Positions 27,262-36,955 of a DNA stretch of 47,949 bases are shown piece by piece. The notes under the pieces are model-generated. The model was not told the DNA's origin. It worked only from the letters and a program-made list of their open reading frames with translations, and ran no database searches. The stretch spans positions 1-47,949 of the forward strand of contig JAFVVN010000046.1 of NCBI GenBank assembly GCA_017502125.1, given 5' to 3'. The translations under genes were made by a program, and so were the position numbers. The stretch's first letter is position 1, and every line of letters starts with the position of its first letter. The stretch is from Bacteroidales bacterium. GTDB taxonomy: Bacteria; Bacteroidota; Bacteroidia; Bacteroidales; UBA932.

Positions 27262-27846
27262 TTATTTGTTGTTAACTAATTCTTTCTCAAGAGCTTCGAT
27301 AACCATGTGTATCACCTTGATGTGTATCTCCTGAATTCTGTCAGAATATGGAGTGCGCGGTGCACAAATACAAACATCGGAACATCTTTTCAGCATAGTG
27401 TCTCCTTCTGCGGTCAAGCCTATGACCTTCATTCCCTTCTTTTCCGCGACTTCCGCAGCCATAATCACGTTGCGGCTGTTTCCACTCGTGCTTATAGCCA
27501 GCAAAACATCTCCTTCTTTGCCGAAAGCTTCGACCCATCTGGAAAATATATCGTCGAATTCAAAATCGTTACCCGTACAGGTCATATAGGCGGGATCATT
27601 TATTGCCATAGCGGGCAATGGACAACGGTTCTTACGGAAACGGCCGGTAAGTTCTTCTGCGAAATGGGTCGCATCACATAGAGAGCCTCCGTTGCCACAA
27701 CTTATGACCTTATTACCACCTCTATAGCACTCGGCAAGAATTTCTACAGCCGCGCTCATATTTGGGACAGTTTCTTCTGAAGCCAAGAAATCCGCCAATG
27801 CCTTCTCAGCTTCCCTCAAGCTGAATTCTATTGTATCCTTTATCAT
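27262..27846 (-). CDS. gmhA: SIS-domain sugar-phosphate isomerase, GmhA family
   Basis: 194 residues. SIS motifs of sedoheptulose-7-phosphate isomerase are all present: CGNGGSLCDATHFAEELTGR, ISTSGNSRNV and RIQEIHIKVIHMVIE (metal and catalytic Glu/His). GmhA normally feeds ADP-heptose synthesis. Here it lies between a ROK kinase (4-base overlap) and glycosidases, with no hldE/gmhB nearby, which points to a catabolic use, perhaps a heptose or another ketose/aldose phosphate. Family call firm, substrate open. Confidence 0.88.
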   Translation of the reverse strand: MIKDTIEFSLREAEKALADFLASEETVPNMSAAVEILAECYRGGNKVISCGNGGSLCDATHFAEELTGRFRKNRCPLPAMAINDPAYMTCTGNDFEFDDIFSRWVEAFGKEGDVLLAISTSGNSRNVIMAAEVAEKKGMKVIGLTAEGDTMLKRCSDVCICAPRTPYSDRIQEIHIKVIHMVIEALEKELVNNK

Positions 27847-28808
27847 AACTTAATGTTTGCTCCTACAGACAATGCCGCATAATCTCCTATAGACTCCCCC
27901 AATTCGGCAGGAACTACCCTACACACCTTTGAGGCAAGAGGAAGAGCCTCCCGTGAAATAATCCTTTCCATGACAGGCTTCATCAAGCTCTCGTTACGGG
28001 CATAAATGCTTCCTATCACTATAACCTCCGGATTTATGATATCTATCAGTATCGAAAGACCTTTGCCAAGAAACGATGACGAGATATTGAAGATTTCATT
28101 TGCCAATGCATCTCCCTCTGCCGCCGCGTCAGCTACTGTCTTTGCAGTGATGCCATCAAGATCGCCGTCCGGACACCAGGACACATGACCACCCATCTGG
28201 ATGCGCTCCTTTACCAGGAACTGAGCGAGTTGTCTGATTCCGCCTCCGCTGCAGAATCCTTCGAACGAGCCGGACTTTCCATAACCGACAGGGCCGAAGT
28301 CACTCAGGCGGATGTGTCCAAGTTCCCCTGCGTTGTCATTAGTTCCCGAATAAAGCTTACCGTCGAGAACCAGTCCTGCTCCCAGACCCGTTCCAAAGGT
28401 CAGGAAGGCCATGTTTCTACTGCCTCTTCCAGCTCCGAAAGTCCATTCTGCAAGCGCACAGGCATTGGCATCATTGTGTATTGCCGCCTTTATGCCAAAT
28501 TCGCCTGACAATATATCCACTATCGGAATATTGTCCCAACCAGGAAGATTGGGCGGAGACATTACAACTCCTGTTGCACTATCCAAAGGTCCGCCACAAC
28601 TTATTCCTATAGAATATGTATTATCTGCAGTCAGAGCGTTACGTTCCATTATAGTGCGTATCGCTGACTTTATATTACCGATGGTCTCTTCGCAGAATGT
28701 AGTCGCAAACGACAACTTATCCACGATTTCAAGATCAGCTCCATTCTGACGTCCGTAGGTAACGGCACATTTTGTCCCTCCTATATCGACTCCTAGAATA
28801 TTTCTCAT
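27843..28808 (-). CDS. ROK-family sugar kinase
   Basis: 321 residues, GVDIGGTKCAV (ATP phosphate site), GISCGGPLD, HNDANACALAEW (sugar site with catalytic Asp), FGTGLGAGLVLDG and NAGELGHIRL. The usual ROK zinc motif CxCGxxGCxE is replaced by a GKSGSFEGFCSGGG stretch, so zinc binding is probably absent. There is no N-terminal helix-turn-helix, so it is a kinase, not a repressor. It should phosphorylate a sugar freed by the locus; mannose, GlcNAc or glucose are plausible. It overlaps gmhA by 4 bases. Confidence 0.87.
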   Translation of the reverse strand: MRNILGVDIGGTKCAVTYGRQNGADLEIVDKLSFATTFCEETIGNIKSAIRTIMERNALTADNTYSIGISCGGPLDSATGVVMSPPNLPGWDNIPIVDILSGEFGIKAAIHNDANACALAEWTFGAGRGSRNMAFLTFGTGLGAGLVLDGKLYSGTNDNAGELGHIRLSDFGPVGYGKSGSFEGFCSGGGIRQLAQFLVKERIQMGGHVSWCPDGDLDGITAKTVADAAAEGDALANEIFNISSSFLGKGLSILIDIINPEVIVIGSIYARNESLMKPVMERIISREALPLASKVCRVVPAELGESIGDYAALSVGANIKL

Positions 28809-28824
28809 ATCAATTCGATGCTAT

Positions 28825-29985
28825 TTATTGATTACCTGCCACCTTCCTGACAAGACCTGCCAAAGAAACAACAAAAATCCAGACCGCAATGACAGCAGCA
28901 ACCGCAGCGTTCTGAGTATTGAAGCTGTCCGCCAATATACCAAGCACCGGAGTGACGACTGCTCCACCGGAAACTCCCATTATGAGAAGCGAAGATATTT
29001 CGTTGGAAAATTCAGGGGCGTGCTTGAGTGAAAGTGAAAAGATGATGGAGAACAGATTGGCATAGCCCAATCCGAACACGACTACAGCAATCAGTTCCGT
29101 TACCAATGACCCTGCAAAAAGCATCCATACCAATCCTAAAACAGCTATGACGATGCTGACCAGATAAAATCTGTCCTCTTTAAATTTCATCAGAAGGATG
29201 CCGCCGGCAAAAGCGCCAGCTGCCTTGGCCATGAAATAGAAAGTCAGATATCGTGACGACGAATCCAAGGTCATGGCAAACTTTTCCTGCAGGATTTTAG
29301 GGAATGTGAAACCTATGCCGACATCAGCTCCGACAAGTGCAAGAATACCCAGGAAGAACAATAGGATCGTCTTGTCTTTCAGAAGACGGAAAGTTCCGGC
29401 AAAGGACACATTCTCGGAAGGCTGATTCTTTGGAATGTATGTAGCTCCCAACCATACCGCACCGACAACACTGATCAAGGCATAGATGAGGAAAGCTGTC
29501 TTCCAACCGAGGGCCGATGCAGCAAAAGCTGGAAAGAACACCGGCGCAAGCAGCGATGCTGCTGACTTGATGAACTGTCCCAATGTCAACGTTCCTGTCA
29601 GTTTATCTTTAGAAACCACATCCTGCACAAGAGGATTCAGTGAAACCTGGAGGAACGTGTTACCGATTCCTATCAGAGCAAATGCCAGAAGAATCACAGC
29701 AAAACTCTCTGAAAAGATGACAGGAAGCATCATTGCAACCGCTGTCAACATGAAGCTCATCACGACCACCATCTTTCGTCCGTAGCGATTCATCATCATA
29801 CCTGTAGGTATCGAAAATACCAGAAACCACACGTAGCAGGCTACAGATATCAAGTTGGAAACCGTATCATTGAATCCAAAATCATTCTTGACATAATTCG
29901 ATGCCAATCCCACAAGATCGACAAATGCCATTATGAAGAATCCAAACATTACCGGCAAAAGAGCCAGTCTTGATTTCTTATTCAT
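28825..29985 (-). CDS. MFS sugar transporter
   Basis: 386 residues from the ATG at 29985. The longer frame to 30075 runs into the preceding gene and lacks homology-like sequence. Twelve hydrophobic segments, first helix LLPVMFGFFIMAFVDLVGLA, and the inter-helix MNRYGRKMVVV motif of the major facilitator superfamily. It resembles the FucP/fucose-glucose-galactose permease branch used by Bacteroidales to import monosaccharides freed in the periplasm. Located between the GH71/99-like gene and the ROK kinase. Substrate not readable. Confidence 0.85.
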   Translation of the reverse strand: MNKKSRLALLPVMFGFFIMAFVDLVGLASNYVKNDFGFNDTVSNLISVACYVWFLVFSIPTGMMMNRYGRKMVVVMSFMLTAVAMMLPVIFSESFAVILLAFALIGIGNTFLQVSLNPLVQDVVSKDKLTGTLTLGQFIKSAASLLAPVFFPAFAASALGWKTAFLIYALISVVGAVWLGATYIPKNQPSENVSFAGTFRLLKDKTILLFFLGILALVGADVGIGFTFPKILQEKFAMTLDSSSRYLTFYFMAKAAGAFAGGILLMKFKEDRFYLVSIVIAVLGLVWMLFAGSLVTELIAVVVFGLGYANLFSIIFSLSLKHAPEFSNEISSLLIMGVSGGAVVTPVLGILADSFNTQNAAVAAVIAVWIFVVSLAGLVRKVAGNQ

Positions 29986-29999
29986 AGGTCTCTTATTTT

Positions 30000-31487
30000 T
30001 TATTGTCTGACCGGTTGTTTTGCCGACAGAGGAATTTCCCTTCTCAGCATCTTTCCTGCCTGTCCTGCAAGCCACAGATAATGATCAGACTGAAGGTTAT
30101 CTTCTATTCCGGTGAATGTGATACCCAGTTCACTGGCCTTTCTGCACCAGTTTCCGTTGCCGGTCACCTCTACAGGAACGGTGGAGCGGCTATATACGCC
30201 GTCCTTGAACACCACATAATACTCATTCCAGTATTCGTTGCTTGGGACCTCGCTTTGGCGGAGGCATTTGAAGATGGCCGTTCCCTCATCCATCTCATCG
30301 AACATCGCAACATAGATCATCTTACATCCGAGTTCGACGCTGTTGTAGACCTGACTCCAGAAGAAGTCACCTCCTGCTCTCTTGAATACCTTATTGTTAG
30401 GATGCTGGTTCCTGTCTGAATATCCTGCAAAGCATAGTGGAGCGAACTCGACACCATTCTGATCAAGCCACTGCTTGTCGCCTTTCACAACCTGTTCCTT
30501 GAATACGGAGAACTTGCCTCCATGTGCTCCGGCTGTGCCATCATGGTCATATCGTCCCACATACCAAGGAGTGAGGATATCGCAATCCCTGATGAGGGCA
30601 TGAAGGGCTGCTGTACCGAACGGAACGTCACCGCCACCTTTTCTCCAATAGGTCGGGCAGCTTATCATCACACTGAAACCCATTTCCTGACACGCATCTG
30701 TGATCTTCTGAGCATCTGCTATAGTGTAGTTTATATTCTCATCTACACTGACCAGTGCGATGAGCGGCTTGCCGTTGTGGTAGAGATAATATTTCTGTCC
30801 GGCTTCCCTGTCGAAGAGGTTATACTGCTGTGAAACTTTTCTTATGTCCTCAATGAACACGTCTACCGAGCACTCCGAGCCAAGCCCCACCAGGTCATAC
30901 ATCATGCAGATCGCCCGGTCGTACTGATTTGAAGCCTTCATGGCTGATGCCAACACCTTATCCGACAGTTCCTTTGCAACAGGGTTATTGACCTGCGATG
31001 CAAATCTTTGCATGAAGACTCCGGATATGCCGTACTCCTTCATCCATTTGAAATGCAGATTGACAGTCGACTCGTCATACGAACTGAAGATGCGCGGCGC
31101 TGTTCCGTCGGGCAGCGTGAATGCCGACGCCTCGTATGTAATCTCGTATTCAGTCACGTCCGGCCACAGGTCTACACCGTTTCTTCCGACACCAGGCTGG
31201 AAAATACGTGGAAAATGCCATTTGTCACTATAGTGAGGCCATGAGGAGCCATACTGGCTTCCGTCTCCGCTGCAAGCGAACCAACCCTGGTATCCGCACA
31301 TTACAAGACCGTGGTAGCTGTCATACATTTCCCCCTCTTGTGGGTTCGTGATCGGCGGAACGATTTCCTCCGGAGTCTCCGGCGGCATGATCGGTCCGGG
31401 AATGTAATCATCGTCTACAGCGTCGCAGCTTGCCATGATTGCAATGTTCAGCAACATAATCGATAATGGTGTCATTAGTCTTTTCAT
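30000..31487 (-). CDS. GH71/99-like glycoside hydrolase lipoprotein
   Basis: 495 residues; the signal ends IMASC, then a Pro/Glu/Ile-rich linker (about 27-50). The barrel starts YDSYHGLVMCGYQGW and carries MKEYGISGVFMQRF and MFDEMDEGTAIFK, with Glu398 and Glu401 as the likely catalytic pair. The final 90 residues (GNWCRKASELGITFTGIED and onward) match the fusion protein at 24489, its paralogue. First gene of the seven-gene minus operon, divergent from susC. Related proteins are sometimes annotated xylosidase/arabinosidase; specificity unknown. Confidence 0.85.
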   Translation of the reverse strand: MKRLMTPLSIMLLNIAIMASCDAVDDDYIPGPIMPPETPEEIVPPITNPQEGEMYDSYHGLVMCGYQGWFACSGDGSQYGSSWPHYSDKWHFPRIFQPGVGRNGVDLWPDVTEYEITYEASAFTLPDGTAPRIFSSYDESTVNLHFKWMKEYGISGVFMQRFASQVNNPVAKELSDKVLASAMKASNQYDRAICMMYDLVGLGSECSVDVFIEDIRKVSQQYNLFDREAGQKYYLYHNGKPLIALVSVDENINYTIADAQKITDACQEMGFSVMISCPTYWRKGGGDVPFGTAALHALIRDCDILTPWYVGRYDHDGTAGAHGGKFSVFKEQVVKGDKQWLDQNGVEFAPLCFAGYSDRNQHPNNKVFKRAGGDFFWSQVYNSVELGCKMIYVAMFDEMDEGTAIFKCLRQSEVPSNEYWNEYYVVFKDGVYSRSTVPVEVTGNGNWCRKASELGITFTGIEDNLQSDHYLWLAGQAGKMLRREIPLSAKQPVRQ

Positions 31488-31508
31488 GTTAATATTGATG
31501 GTTTTTCA

Positions 31509-31516
31509 CAAAGATA
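31509..31516 (-). promoter_or_regulatory. -7 box for the seven-gene glycosidase operon
   Basis: On the minus strand TATCTTTG fits TAnnTTTG, 21 bases before the ATG at 31487. The -33 element is not evident, as in activator-dependent promoters. Confidence 0.55.
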
Positions 31517-31645
31517 AAACAGCATTATTCAATGAGCGTAACCCACTCTATTACAAAACTCTTTCTTTTACATTAAACGTTGATTTTAATGCTTTTTTAA
31601 CCGCTTTGTAAGAGCCTCATATGAATACGCGGGGTAATGATTACC

Positions 31646-31653
31646 TATATTTG
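31646..31653 (+). promoter_or_regulatory. -7 box for the susCD operon
   Basis: TATATTTG fits TAnnTTTG, 44 bases before the susC ATG. An interrupted repeat GTAAT-G-ATTAC (31634-31644) lies directly upstream and could be a regulator site. No -33 TTTG is seen. Confidence 0.6.
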
Positions 31654-31697
31654 TAGTTACTTTAACCCGAGTAAAACTATAACTAATTAATTTGCTT

Positions 31698-34600
31698 ATG
31701 AATGCATTGCGTTTGTGGTGTGCGCTGGTACTCCTGTCGGTGACTTCTGCGGTCGTTATGGCACAGGATTTCACGGCGCGCGGTACCATAAAGGACAGCG
31801 CGGGAGAGCCGCTGCCTGGAGCAAGTGTGATTATCAAAGGAACAACAAACGGAGTTGTCTCGGATCTGGACGGAAACTTCTCCATCAAGGTAAAAACTGG
31901 TGAAAGGCTTGTCTTTTCGTTCATCGGATATGCGGACCAGGTAGTTTCTGCATCATCGGAGCCGATGCATATCGTGTTGGAAACGGATTCGAATTTCCTT
32001 GAAGAGACCGTGGTAGTCGGCTACGGAACTCAGAAGAGGGCTACGCTCACAGGTGCCGTCTCGACCGTGAGCAACAAGGACATAACTACCACTAAGAACG
32101 AAAATGTCGTCAACATGCTTTCCGGCAAGATTCCGGGAGTGCGCATCACACAGAATTCTGCCCAACCGGGTGAGTTCGACACCACCATTGACATCCGTGG
32201 TATGGGTGCGCCACTGATCGTCGTCGATGGAATCCCAAGGGATATGGGCTATTTCTCCAGGATGGACTCCAATGAGATCGACAACATTTCAGTATTGAAG
32301 GACGCTTCCGCTGCCGTATATGGCGTCCGCGCTGCCAACGGCGTCATTCTGGTAACAACCAAGCACGGTTCATCATCGACAGAGGGAAAGTTCGACATTG
32401 ACTTCAGTGCAAATGTCGGCCTTCAGACCTTCCTTTATGTTCCTGAAACAACTGACGCCGTGACACATATGCTCCTTCTCAACGAAAAGACATATAACAA
32501 CATCGGCAAGAACTATCCTTCAAGGACTTCGACCCCTGCCTACACAGCTGACGAGATTGCCCTCTACAGAGCCGGCGAAAAGGTGGGTACAGACTGGAAT
32601 GATGAACTTTTCCGAGATGTAACTCCTCAACAGCAGTACAACCTGTCAATGAACGGTAGTTCCGACAAGGTGGATTACTTCTTCAACCTTGGATATATGG
32701 ACCAGATGGGTGCATATAAGAGCGGTTCTCTTAATTACAATCGCTGGAACTTCAGAACCAATGTCGATGCCAGGATCACCAAGAGGCTCAGCACCTCCCT
32801 CTCCTTGAGCGGATATAAGGATGTCACCAACCAGCCATACTCTTCCGGCGGCGATCTTTGGGAGATTTACAAGAAGGCCTGGACCTATGACCCAACCTCC
32901 ATAGCTTGGGCAGATGCCGACAAGACCCTACTCGCTTATGACGGCAAATTCTTCGAGTCGGACAACCCTGTAGCTTCAACCGATAGCGACGTTGTGGGAT
33001 ACCGCAAATACGAGAATTTCAGTTTCAACGGAGCTCTTGCAGCAAAGTATGACATCCCTGGAATCGAGGGTCTGAGTGCCAAGGCGTTCTACAGTTTTGA
33101 CTACACAATGGCTCAGTCTTCGGTTTACAAGAGACCATATAATCTATATGAGATATCTGAGACTGGCGACCTTGTGGCCCTTGAACGCAATAACCCGGGA
33201 AACGTTTACAGGAAGGCGAATCCTAACGTAGGCCAGGTTCTCCAGCTCTCACTAAATTATTCACATAAGTTCGCGGATGCTCACAACGTGAACGCAATGG
33301 TACTTTATGAGGAGCAGTACAACAAATGGGAAGACTTCTACGCGCAGAGGGAAACTTATTTTGACAGCGAGTACCTCTTTGCAGGAGAAGATACCAATCA
33401 GATCGGATCCATGAACACGATCGGTGACAAAACCCGCAGGGCCTTCATCGGAAAGTTTACATATGATTACAAGAGCCGATATCTGGTTGACTTTGCATTC
33501 CGCGAAGATGCATCCTCAAGCTTCCCTGCAGCTTCGCGCTGGGGATTCTTCCCTTCGATTTCGGCAGGATGGCGTATCAGCGAAGAGAACTTCATAAAGC
33601 ATAATGCACCTTGGATAACCAACCTCAAGATTCGCGCATCATATGGTATAATGGGTGATGATGCAAGTGCGGGCACATATCCTCAGACCCTCGTAGGATA
33701 TGATATTGCCTATGGCTCGAACATCTACGGATGGATGTTCGATGGCAGTTCACTTTCTACCGGAGTGTCTCCTACTGCAATTCCAAACCTGAAGTTGACA
33801 TGGTATACGGCAGAAACATATAATGCCGGTATGGACTGGAATCTGTGGAGAGGAAAATTTGGAGGTACTGTAGAGTTCTTCATGCGTAACCGTGACGGCC
33901 TCCTGGCTACATCCACAGCTTTGATACCATCTACAGTAGGAGCCTCGCTTCCTCAGGAGAATATAGAAAGCGACCGCACTTTCGGATGGGAGATCCAGAT
34001 GAGTCATTATAATAAGATAGGCCAGGTGAACTATTGGGTGACAGGTCAGGTTTCCGCCACAAAAAACCGCTGGCTATATCATCTTGACAGTCCTGCAGGC
34101 AACTCGATGGCTAACTGGTACAGACAGAACGTTTCCGGACGAAACAAGGACATCTGGTTCGCATATGAGGAAGCTGGACGCTTCCATTCATATCAGGACA
34201 TACAGTATCATCCTCTTACAGGAATCAATTACAGTTCCAATACCCTTCCGGGTGACTACTATTATAAGGACTGGAATGAGGACGGCGTGATCGATGACAA
34301 TGACCGCCATCCGGTGGCTACATTCAATCTGCCTGTATTCAATTACGGTCTCACCTTAGGATTGGACTGGAAAGGAATAGACTTCTCTATGAACTGGCAG
34401 GGTGCTGCAGGAGTATATACAGCCTATACCGAGGTGTTCTCACAGGTGGGTTGGGGTGACACAGGTGCATGCTTCGGCATGTATCTTGACCGCTGGCATA
34501 CCGCTGACCCGGAAGCGGATCCTTGGAACCCGACCACAAAGTGGGTTTCTGGAGAATATCCTGCAACCGGACACAGTTTCAACTACGGAACAACCGGTAT

Positions 34601-34859
34601 CCAGAACGCGTCATATGTCCGACTGAAGACATTGGAGCTTGGTTATACTCTGCCGAAAAGATGGATGCAGAAAGTCAATATCAAGTCACTCCGAGTATAC
34701 TTCAGCGGCTATAACCTGCTTACCATCTGCGGGCTCAAGAATATCGACCCTGAACGTCCTGGTGCTCAGGGAGGTGCAAACTTCTCAGGAGATACCAAGC
34801 AGATATATAACTATCCTGTCAACAGGACATTCAACTTTGGTGTAAATATCAAATTCTGA
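31698..34859 (+). CDS. SusC-like TonB-dependent receptor
   Basis: 1053 residues from ATG 31698; a TTG six bases earlier is a less likely start. A signal peptide ends VVMAQ. It is followed by a carboxypeptidase-regulatory-like domain (ARGTIKDSAGEPLPGASVII), the SusC TonB-box region (LEETVVVGYGTQKR), a plug domain with IDIRGMGAPLIVVDG and a 22-strand-type barrel to the terminal FNFGVNIKF. It imports oligosaccharides through the outer membrane with the SusD partner, whose start overlaps the stop by one base. No STN (anti-sigma signalling) extension is present. Confidence 0.96.
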   Translation: MNALRLWCALVLLSVTSAVVMAQDFTARGTIKDSAGEPLPGASVIIKGTTNGVVSDLDGNFSIKVKTGERLVFSFIGYADQVVSASSEPMHIVLETDSNFLEETVVVGYGTQKRATLTGAVSTVSNKDITTTKNENVVNMLSGKIPGVRITQNSAQPGEFDTTIDIRGMGAPLIVVDGIPRDMGYFSRMDSNEIDNISVLKDASAAVYGVRAANGVILVTTKHGSSSTEGKFDIDFSANVGLQTFLYVPETTDAVTHMLLLNEKTYNNIGKNYPSRTSTPAYTADEIALYRAGEKVGTDWNDELFRDVTPQQQYNLSMNGSSDKVDYFFNLGYMDQMGAYKSGSLNYNRWNFRTNVDARITKRLSTSLSLSGYKDVTNQPYSSGGDLWEIYKKAWTYDPTSIAWADADKTLLAYDGKFFESDNPVASTDSDVVGYRKYENFSFNGALAAKYDIPGIEGLSAKAFYSFDYTMAQSSVYKRPYNLYEISETGDLVALERNNPGNVYRKANPNVGQVLQLSLNYSHKFADAHNVNAMVLYEEQYNKWEDFYAQRETYFDSEYLFAGEDTNQIGSMNTIGDKTRRAFIGKFTYDYKSRYLVDFAFREDASSSFPAASRWGFFPSISAGWRISEENFIKHNAPWITNLKIRASYGIMGDDASAGTYPQTLVGYDIAYGSNIYGWMFDGSSLSTGVSPTAIPNLKLTWYTAETYNAGMDWNLWRGKFGGTVEFFMRNRDGLLATSTALIPSTVGASLPQENIESDRTFGWEIQMSHYNKIGQVNYWVTGQVSATKNRWLYHLDSPAGNSMANWYRQNVSGRNKDIWFAYEEAGRFHSYQDIQYHPLTGINYSSNTLPGDYYYKDWNEDGVIDDNDRHPVATFNLPVFNYGLTLGLDWKGIDFSMNWQGAAGVYTAYTEVFSQVGWGDTGACFGMYLDRWHTADPEADPWNPTTKWVSGEYPATGHSFNYGTTGIQNASYVRLKTLELGYTLPKRWMQKVNIKSLRVYFSGYNLLTICGLKNIDPERPGAQGGANFSGDTKQIYNYPVNRTFNFGVNIKF

Positions 34860-36934
34860 TGATCGTGATGATGAGAACAATTAAATATATATTTTCATTG
34901 ACGGCGGCAGTGCTGTCGTGTTGGTCGTGCGCAGATCTTGATCTGTCGACCAAGGGTGTTTTTGATGAGAACGTCCTTCTTAATTCCGACTACGGCGTCC
35001 AGAAGTACTTCACAGGTCTTTACAATGACCTTCCGATCGAGGACTTCAACTATGCCGGTTGTGGCAACATCAGCGATGAGATTGGTTATTCGAGCTATAA
35101 CGGCAAGGGCTATCACCCTGGAAACATATGGCAGGGTGTCAAGTATAGTCCTGCCATGATCAGTCTTGAGGGTTTTTCTCGCGGATATTGGAACATTTCC
35201 GGTGCATTCGGCTATTGGCCTTATCAGAACATCAGGAGCATCAACAACTTCATGGAGAAGTTTCCTGCTTACAAGGATAATTTCAGTGAGGAAACTTACC
35301 TTTCATATATGGCGGAAGCCAGATTCCTCAGGGCTTACTATTATTATGGTATGGTAAAGCGTTTCGGCGGAGTGCCGATCATCGATAAGGTACAGGACCC
35401 GACCGCAGACCCTGAGACACTAAAGGTTCCGCGCAGCACTGAGTATGACTGCTGGAAGTTCATCTATGAGGACCTCAGATATGCGATGGAACACATGTCA
35501 GATGACAGGAATCAGATTTACAGAGCCAACAGATATGCCGCTGCGGCATTGATGTCCGAGACGATGCTTTATGCCGGATCTGTCGCAAAATACAACCATT
35601 ATGTCGGCATCAGCGGACAAGCGACAAGCAAGGGATATATGGGCATGCCGTCATCAGCTGCAGCCGAGTTCTTCCAGTATGCCTACGATGCATGTAAATT
35701 CATTTCTGATGCCGGCTACACCCTTCATAGAGGTGCAGACAAGGTCAAGGCCTACAAGGAAGTGTTCCTTGGCAACAATGCCGGAACTGAAGACATCTTC
35801 GTGAAGACATATGACCCTAAGCAGAATAACGCAGATTTCAAGATGGGTCTGTCACATGCATGGGATGACAGCGTCCTTCCTTTAGGAGAGGGACTTGCTC
35901 AGCAGTCCGGAGTGAGACTGCACGGCGTTTGGGAACTGCTCAAGCTTTATCAGATCCCGGCAGTCACAGACGAAGAAGGTAAGCCTGTACGTTTTGACAG
36001 GATGGCAGATTTCTGGGATAATGATGAGATGGAAGCCCGCTGCAAGGCCAACTTCCTATTTGACGGAATGGTTGAGGCCGCTTCCGGCACTACGATCGAC
36101 ATTCAGGCAGGAATCTTCACGTCTTTCCCAGGTCTGGCTGCTGACGCCATCTCTGATCCTAATGTAGACAATGACTATACACTTAAGTACAGGCTTCGTT
36201 CAGAATCTCATGGAGCAAGCCGTAAGGTGGGCTCGAAGGCAGACGGCACCATTGTGCTCGACTACTCCGATTCGGACGCTGAAGTTGTGAACAAGTATGG
36301 CGTGGTAAAGGTGAGCGGCGTACACGGATGTCCTTTCAACACTCAGGACGAGAACCGCAGCCGTTCCGGAATCCTTATAAATAAATATGTAGATGATAAG
36401 GGCACGGTCGCTACACGCAGGCTTTTCGGCTGTTCCCAGTCCTGGAAGGTCTTCCGCTATGGTGAGATCCTGATGAACTGGGCAGAGGCTGCGTATGAGC
36501 TTGGTCTTGAAAAATCCGATCCTGCCCTCATGAGGGAGGCTATAGACCATGTAAATGAAATCCGCGAAAGAGCAGGTGCCAGACCATATGTAATGGTGGA
36601 CTCGCCGAAGGATGTCGGTTCAGGAATGTACGACTATCCTCTTGACGAAAACCTCCAGTTCATCCGCGACGAAAGGAAGCGTGAACTCTGTTTCGAAAAT
36701 CAGAGCGACTGGGACATGAGAAGATGGAGAGTCCTGCACAGCATCCACAATAATTACATTACCACAATGTTCTATGGTTATTACGTCCTGGATGAAGGCA
36801 AGTATATCTTCCTTAACGAGGTCAATGCATTGAACGACAGACGTACCACCTACCAGAAGAGATACTATTATGAGGATATCCCTTCAAGCGAGATAGCAAA
36901 GAACGACAAGCTCATCCATAATGACGGATATTAA
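34859..36934 (+). CDS. SusD/RagB-like glycan-binding lipoprotein
   Basis: 691 residues; signal then CWSCADLDLSTKG with lipid-attached Cys. The helical TPR-like core contains EARFLRAYYYYGMVKRFGGV, the SusD hallmark, and the C-terminal half FRYGEILMNWAEAAYELG and IRDERKRELCFE. It forms the lid over the SusC barrel and binds the glycan. At 691 residues it is larger than most SusD (about 500-600). It starts ATG at 34859, overlapping the susC TGA; a later ATG at 34871 is possible. Confidence 0.95.
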   Translation: MIVMMRTIKYIFSLTAAVLSCWSCADLDLSTKGVFDENVLLNSDYGVQKYFTGLYNDLPIEDFNYAGCGNISDEIGYSSYNGKGYHPGNIWQGVKYSPAMISLEGFSRGYWNISGAFGYWPYQNIRSINNFMEKFPAYKDNFSEETYLSYMAEARFLRAYYYYGMVKRFGGVPIIDKVQDPTADPETLKVPRSTEYDCWKFIYEDLRYAMEHMSDDRNQIYRANRYAAAALMSETMLYAGSVAKYNHYVGISGQATSKGYMGMPSSAAAEFFQYAYDACKFISDAGYTLHRGADKVKAYKEVFLGNNAGTEDIFVKTYDPKQNNADFKMGLSHAWDDSVLPLGEGLAQQSGVRLHGVWELLKLYQIPAVTDEEGKPVRFDRMADFWDNDEMEARCKANFLFDGMVEAASGTTIDIQAGIFTSFPGLAADAISDPNVDNDYTLKYRLRSESHGASRKVGSKADGTIVLDYSDSDAEVVNKYGVVKVSGVHGCPFNTQDENRSRSGILINKYVDDKGTVATRRLFGCSQSWKVFRYGEILMNWAEAAYELGLEKSDPALMREAIDHVNEIRERAGARPYVMVDSPKDVGSGMYDYPLDENLQFIRDERKRELCFENQSDWDMRRWRVLHSIHNNYITTMFYGYYVLDEGKYIFLNEVNALNDRRTTYQKRYYYEDIPSSEIAKNDKLIHNDGY

Positions 36935-36955
36935 TAGATAAAAACAAGACTATAT

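Noticed and set aside
29986-30075. 30-residue extension of the MFS transporter
   Set aside because: Overlaps the end of the preceding gene, is basic and polar, and the MNKKSRLALLP start fits the family.
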